From JAZDEU01 sp043808545 (GTDB lineage: Bacteria > Patescibacteriota > Patescibacteriia > JAZDEU01): 24,169 nucleotides of DNA. The stretch lies in assembly GCA_043808545.1 (NCBI GenBank), contig JAZDEU010000047.1, forward strand, positions 1 to 24,169. The letters are read 5' to 3'. Below, piece after piece: positions 23,451-24,169 of the stretch. Each line of letters starts with the position of its first letter. Position 1 is the stretch's first letter. Under the pieces are notes generated by a model, which saw nothing but the letters and a program-made list of their open reading frames with translations, ran no database searches and had not been told where the DNA came from. A program made the translations under genes and the position numbers.

Positions 23451-23975
23451 CTATTCAGGAACAGGCAAGCCTATTTTTTGCAAAGGAATATAGCTAAAAT
23501 AATAAGAACATCCATTTATTGAAATAATATAATCTAAAACATCTTTATATTCAGGTTTTTTAAACCAATCATTCAAAATGTAAATAAATTGAACTTCAAT
23601 ATTTAATCGCGATAAAAGTTTTCTGTATTGCTTAATTTTAAAATCACAAGTCTGCAATTTTTCGTCAGTTGAACCAGTAACTCCCTGAAATTTAATTTCT
23701 AAGATAAACATTGTATTGTTTACGATAACAAAGATTGCATCGTCTGGGAGCAGTCTTTTTGAAATAAATTTTTTATAATCTATCTCGTTATTTTCTAAAT
23801 ATTTATACAATTCATATTTTTTAAAAGATAAAGCAACTTTTTTACCGTTATAAAAAATTTCACTCCCTTTAACACTGTAATTTTTTTGTGATTTTATAAA
23901 AGTTAAAAATTCCACTTTCCCTTCAAAATAAAGCCCTGTTTTTGTATTAGCACCGCCAATTCCATTTTTTTTCAT
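23451..23975 (-). CDS. PD-(D/E)XK nuclease-like protein, possible restriction endonuclease
   Basis: 174 residues. GGANTKTGLYFEGKVEFLTF at the N-terminus resembles the entry of several type II restriction endonucleases. The core LPDDAIFVIVNNTMFILEIKFQ gives the PD...(D/E)XK pattern (Asp of PDD, then EIK), followed by a QGVTGSTDEKLQTCDFKIKQYRKLL helix common in nucleases of this fold. YIPLQKIGLPVP closes the protein. No methyltransferase is seen in the window, although one could lie beyond the right edge. The neighbouring upstream gene is a ParB-like protein, so a DNA-processing or defence pair is possible. A TATAAT on the - strand at 23996-23991 lies 15 bases before the start. Confidence 0.72.
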   Translation of the reverse strand: MKKNGIGGANTKTGLYFEGKVEFLTFIKSQKNYSVKGSEIFYNGKKVALSFKKYELYKYLENNEIDYKKFISKRLLPDDAIFVIVNNTMFILEIKFQGVTGSTDEKLQTCDFKIKQYRKLLSRLNIEVQFIYILNDWFKKPEYKDVLDYIISINGCSYYFSYIPLQKIGLPVPE

Positions 23976-23990
23976 AATATTAAAAATTAA

Positions 23991-23996
23991 ATTATA
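23991..23996 (-). promoter_or_regulatory. Candidate -10 for the nuclease-like gene
   Basis: TATAAT on the - strand, 15 bases before the ATG at 23975. It implies a leader of under 10 bases. No clear -35 is seen, and the region is very AT-rich. Confidence 0.3.
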
Positions 23997-24050
23997 AATT
24001 TATAAGTTCTTTCATCGTATTTTTTTGTTAAAAATTATTAATTTATTATA

Positions 24051-24169
24051 TCACTGTTCTAATTCAAAAGCGAATGTGCCAACAATCTTATCTTCGTCTT
24101 CAATCACAACATCAATATAATTTAATCCTAACATGCCCGCCAGTTTCAATCTATGTTGTCCATCTAACA
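24051..24169 (-). CDS. C-terminal end of a ParB/sulfiredoxin-like domain protein (partial)
   Basis: The gene runs off the right edge; only the last 39 residues before a TGA are present. LDGQHRLKLAGMLGLNYIDV matches the DG(H/Q)HR motif of ParB/Srx-like domains, which bind nucleotide and, in some families, cut DNA. A DVVIEDEDKIVG strand follows. Without the rest of the gene, its class (plasmid partition, phage, or defence-associated DndB/DGQHR type) cannot be set. It lies 75 bases upstream of the nuclease-like gene on the same strand. Confidence 0.65.
   Translation of the reverse strand, partial: LDGQHRLKLAGMLGLNYIDVVIEDEDKIVGTFAFELEQ

Noticed and set aside
1..24169. CRISPR array, tRNA or rRNA genes
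   Set aside because: No regularly spaced direct repeats, cloverleaf with CCA-type end, or conserved rRNA segments were noticed on either strand; a dedicated covariance search was not possible here.

Overview
The window is AT-rich and tightly packed. Most starts lack a visible Shine-Dalgarno sequence, and TGA is an ordinary stop (it ends gvpO, gvpJ and the TPR-like gene). Small-genome housekeeping genes sit beside surface-polysaccharide and very large secreted proteins. I infer a Candidate Phyla Radiation / Patescibacteria (Parcubacteria-like) bacterium. TGA as a stop argues against the Gracilibacteria/Absconditabacteria code. This assignment comes from gene style, not from a marker-gene tree.

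Region 1 (1-2660, + strand) is the end of a gas-vesicle cluster: a 5'-truncated gvpO, gvpF/L, a gvpS-gvpK fusion, a small TPR-like gene and gvpJ. The order L-S-K-J follows known gvp operons. The first base of the window is the terminal inverted repeat of a multi-copy MITE-like element, so the missing genes (gvpA, gvpN and others) may lie beyond an assembly break or may be lost.

Region 2 (2657-9446, - strand) is a surface-polysaccharide module: three GT4 glycosyltransferases and a Wzx-type flippase. It is followed by guaB (IMP dehydrogenase), which looks eukaryotic in type and is broken by a one-base frameshift.

Region 3 (9595-16394) is a dcw-like cell-wall segment. murG has its N-terminus separated from the body by one extra base in a 10-base homopolymer, and ftsW lies upstream of it, both on the - strand. 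Divergent from them is an 899-residue protein joining MurL (UDP-MurNAc-L-Ala-L-Glu epimerase) to a MurD ligase, which implies the MurD2/MurL route to D-Glu in peptidoglycan. gatB follows.

Region 4 (16396-24169, - strand) holds serS-miaA, then a 1335-residue secreted protein (phospholipase C/P1-nuclease-like domain, SNase domain, Fn3/Ig-like modules, lamin-tail domain, beta-helix). After it come a small membrane-anchored protein, a PD-(D/E)XK nuclease-like protein and the end of a ParB-like gene.

Mobile palindromic repeats run through the whole window. Three MITE-like copies share the ends CTGTTGAAATAGT. Several other repeat families sit in frame inside coding regions (two sites in one glycosyltransferase, one each in another glycosyltransferase, MurG, MurL, MiaA, and two regions of the secreted protein), adding low-complexity peptides to otherwise conserved enzymes. 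I saw no tRNA, rRNA or CRISPR array and no convincing intrinsic terminator.
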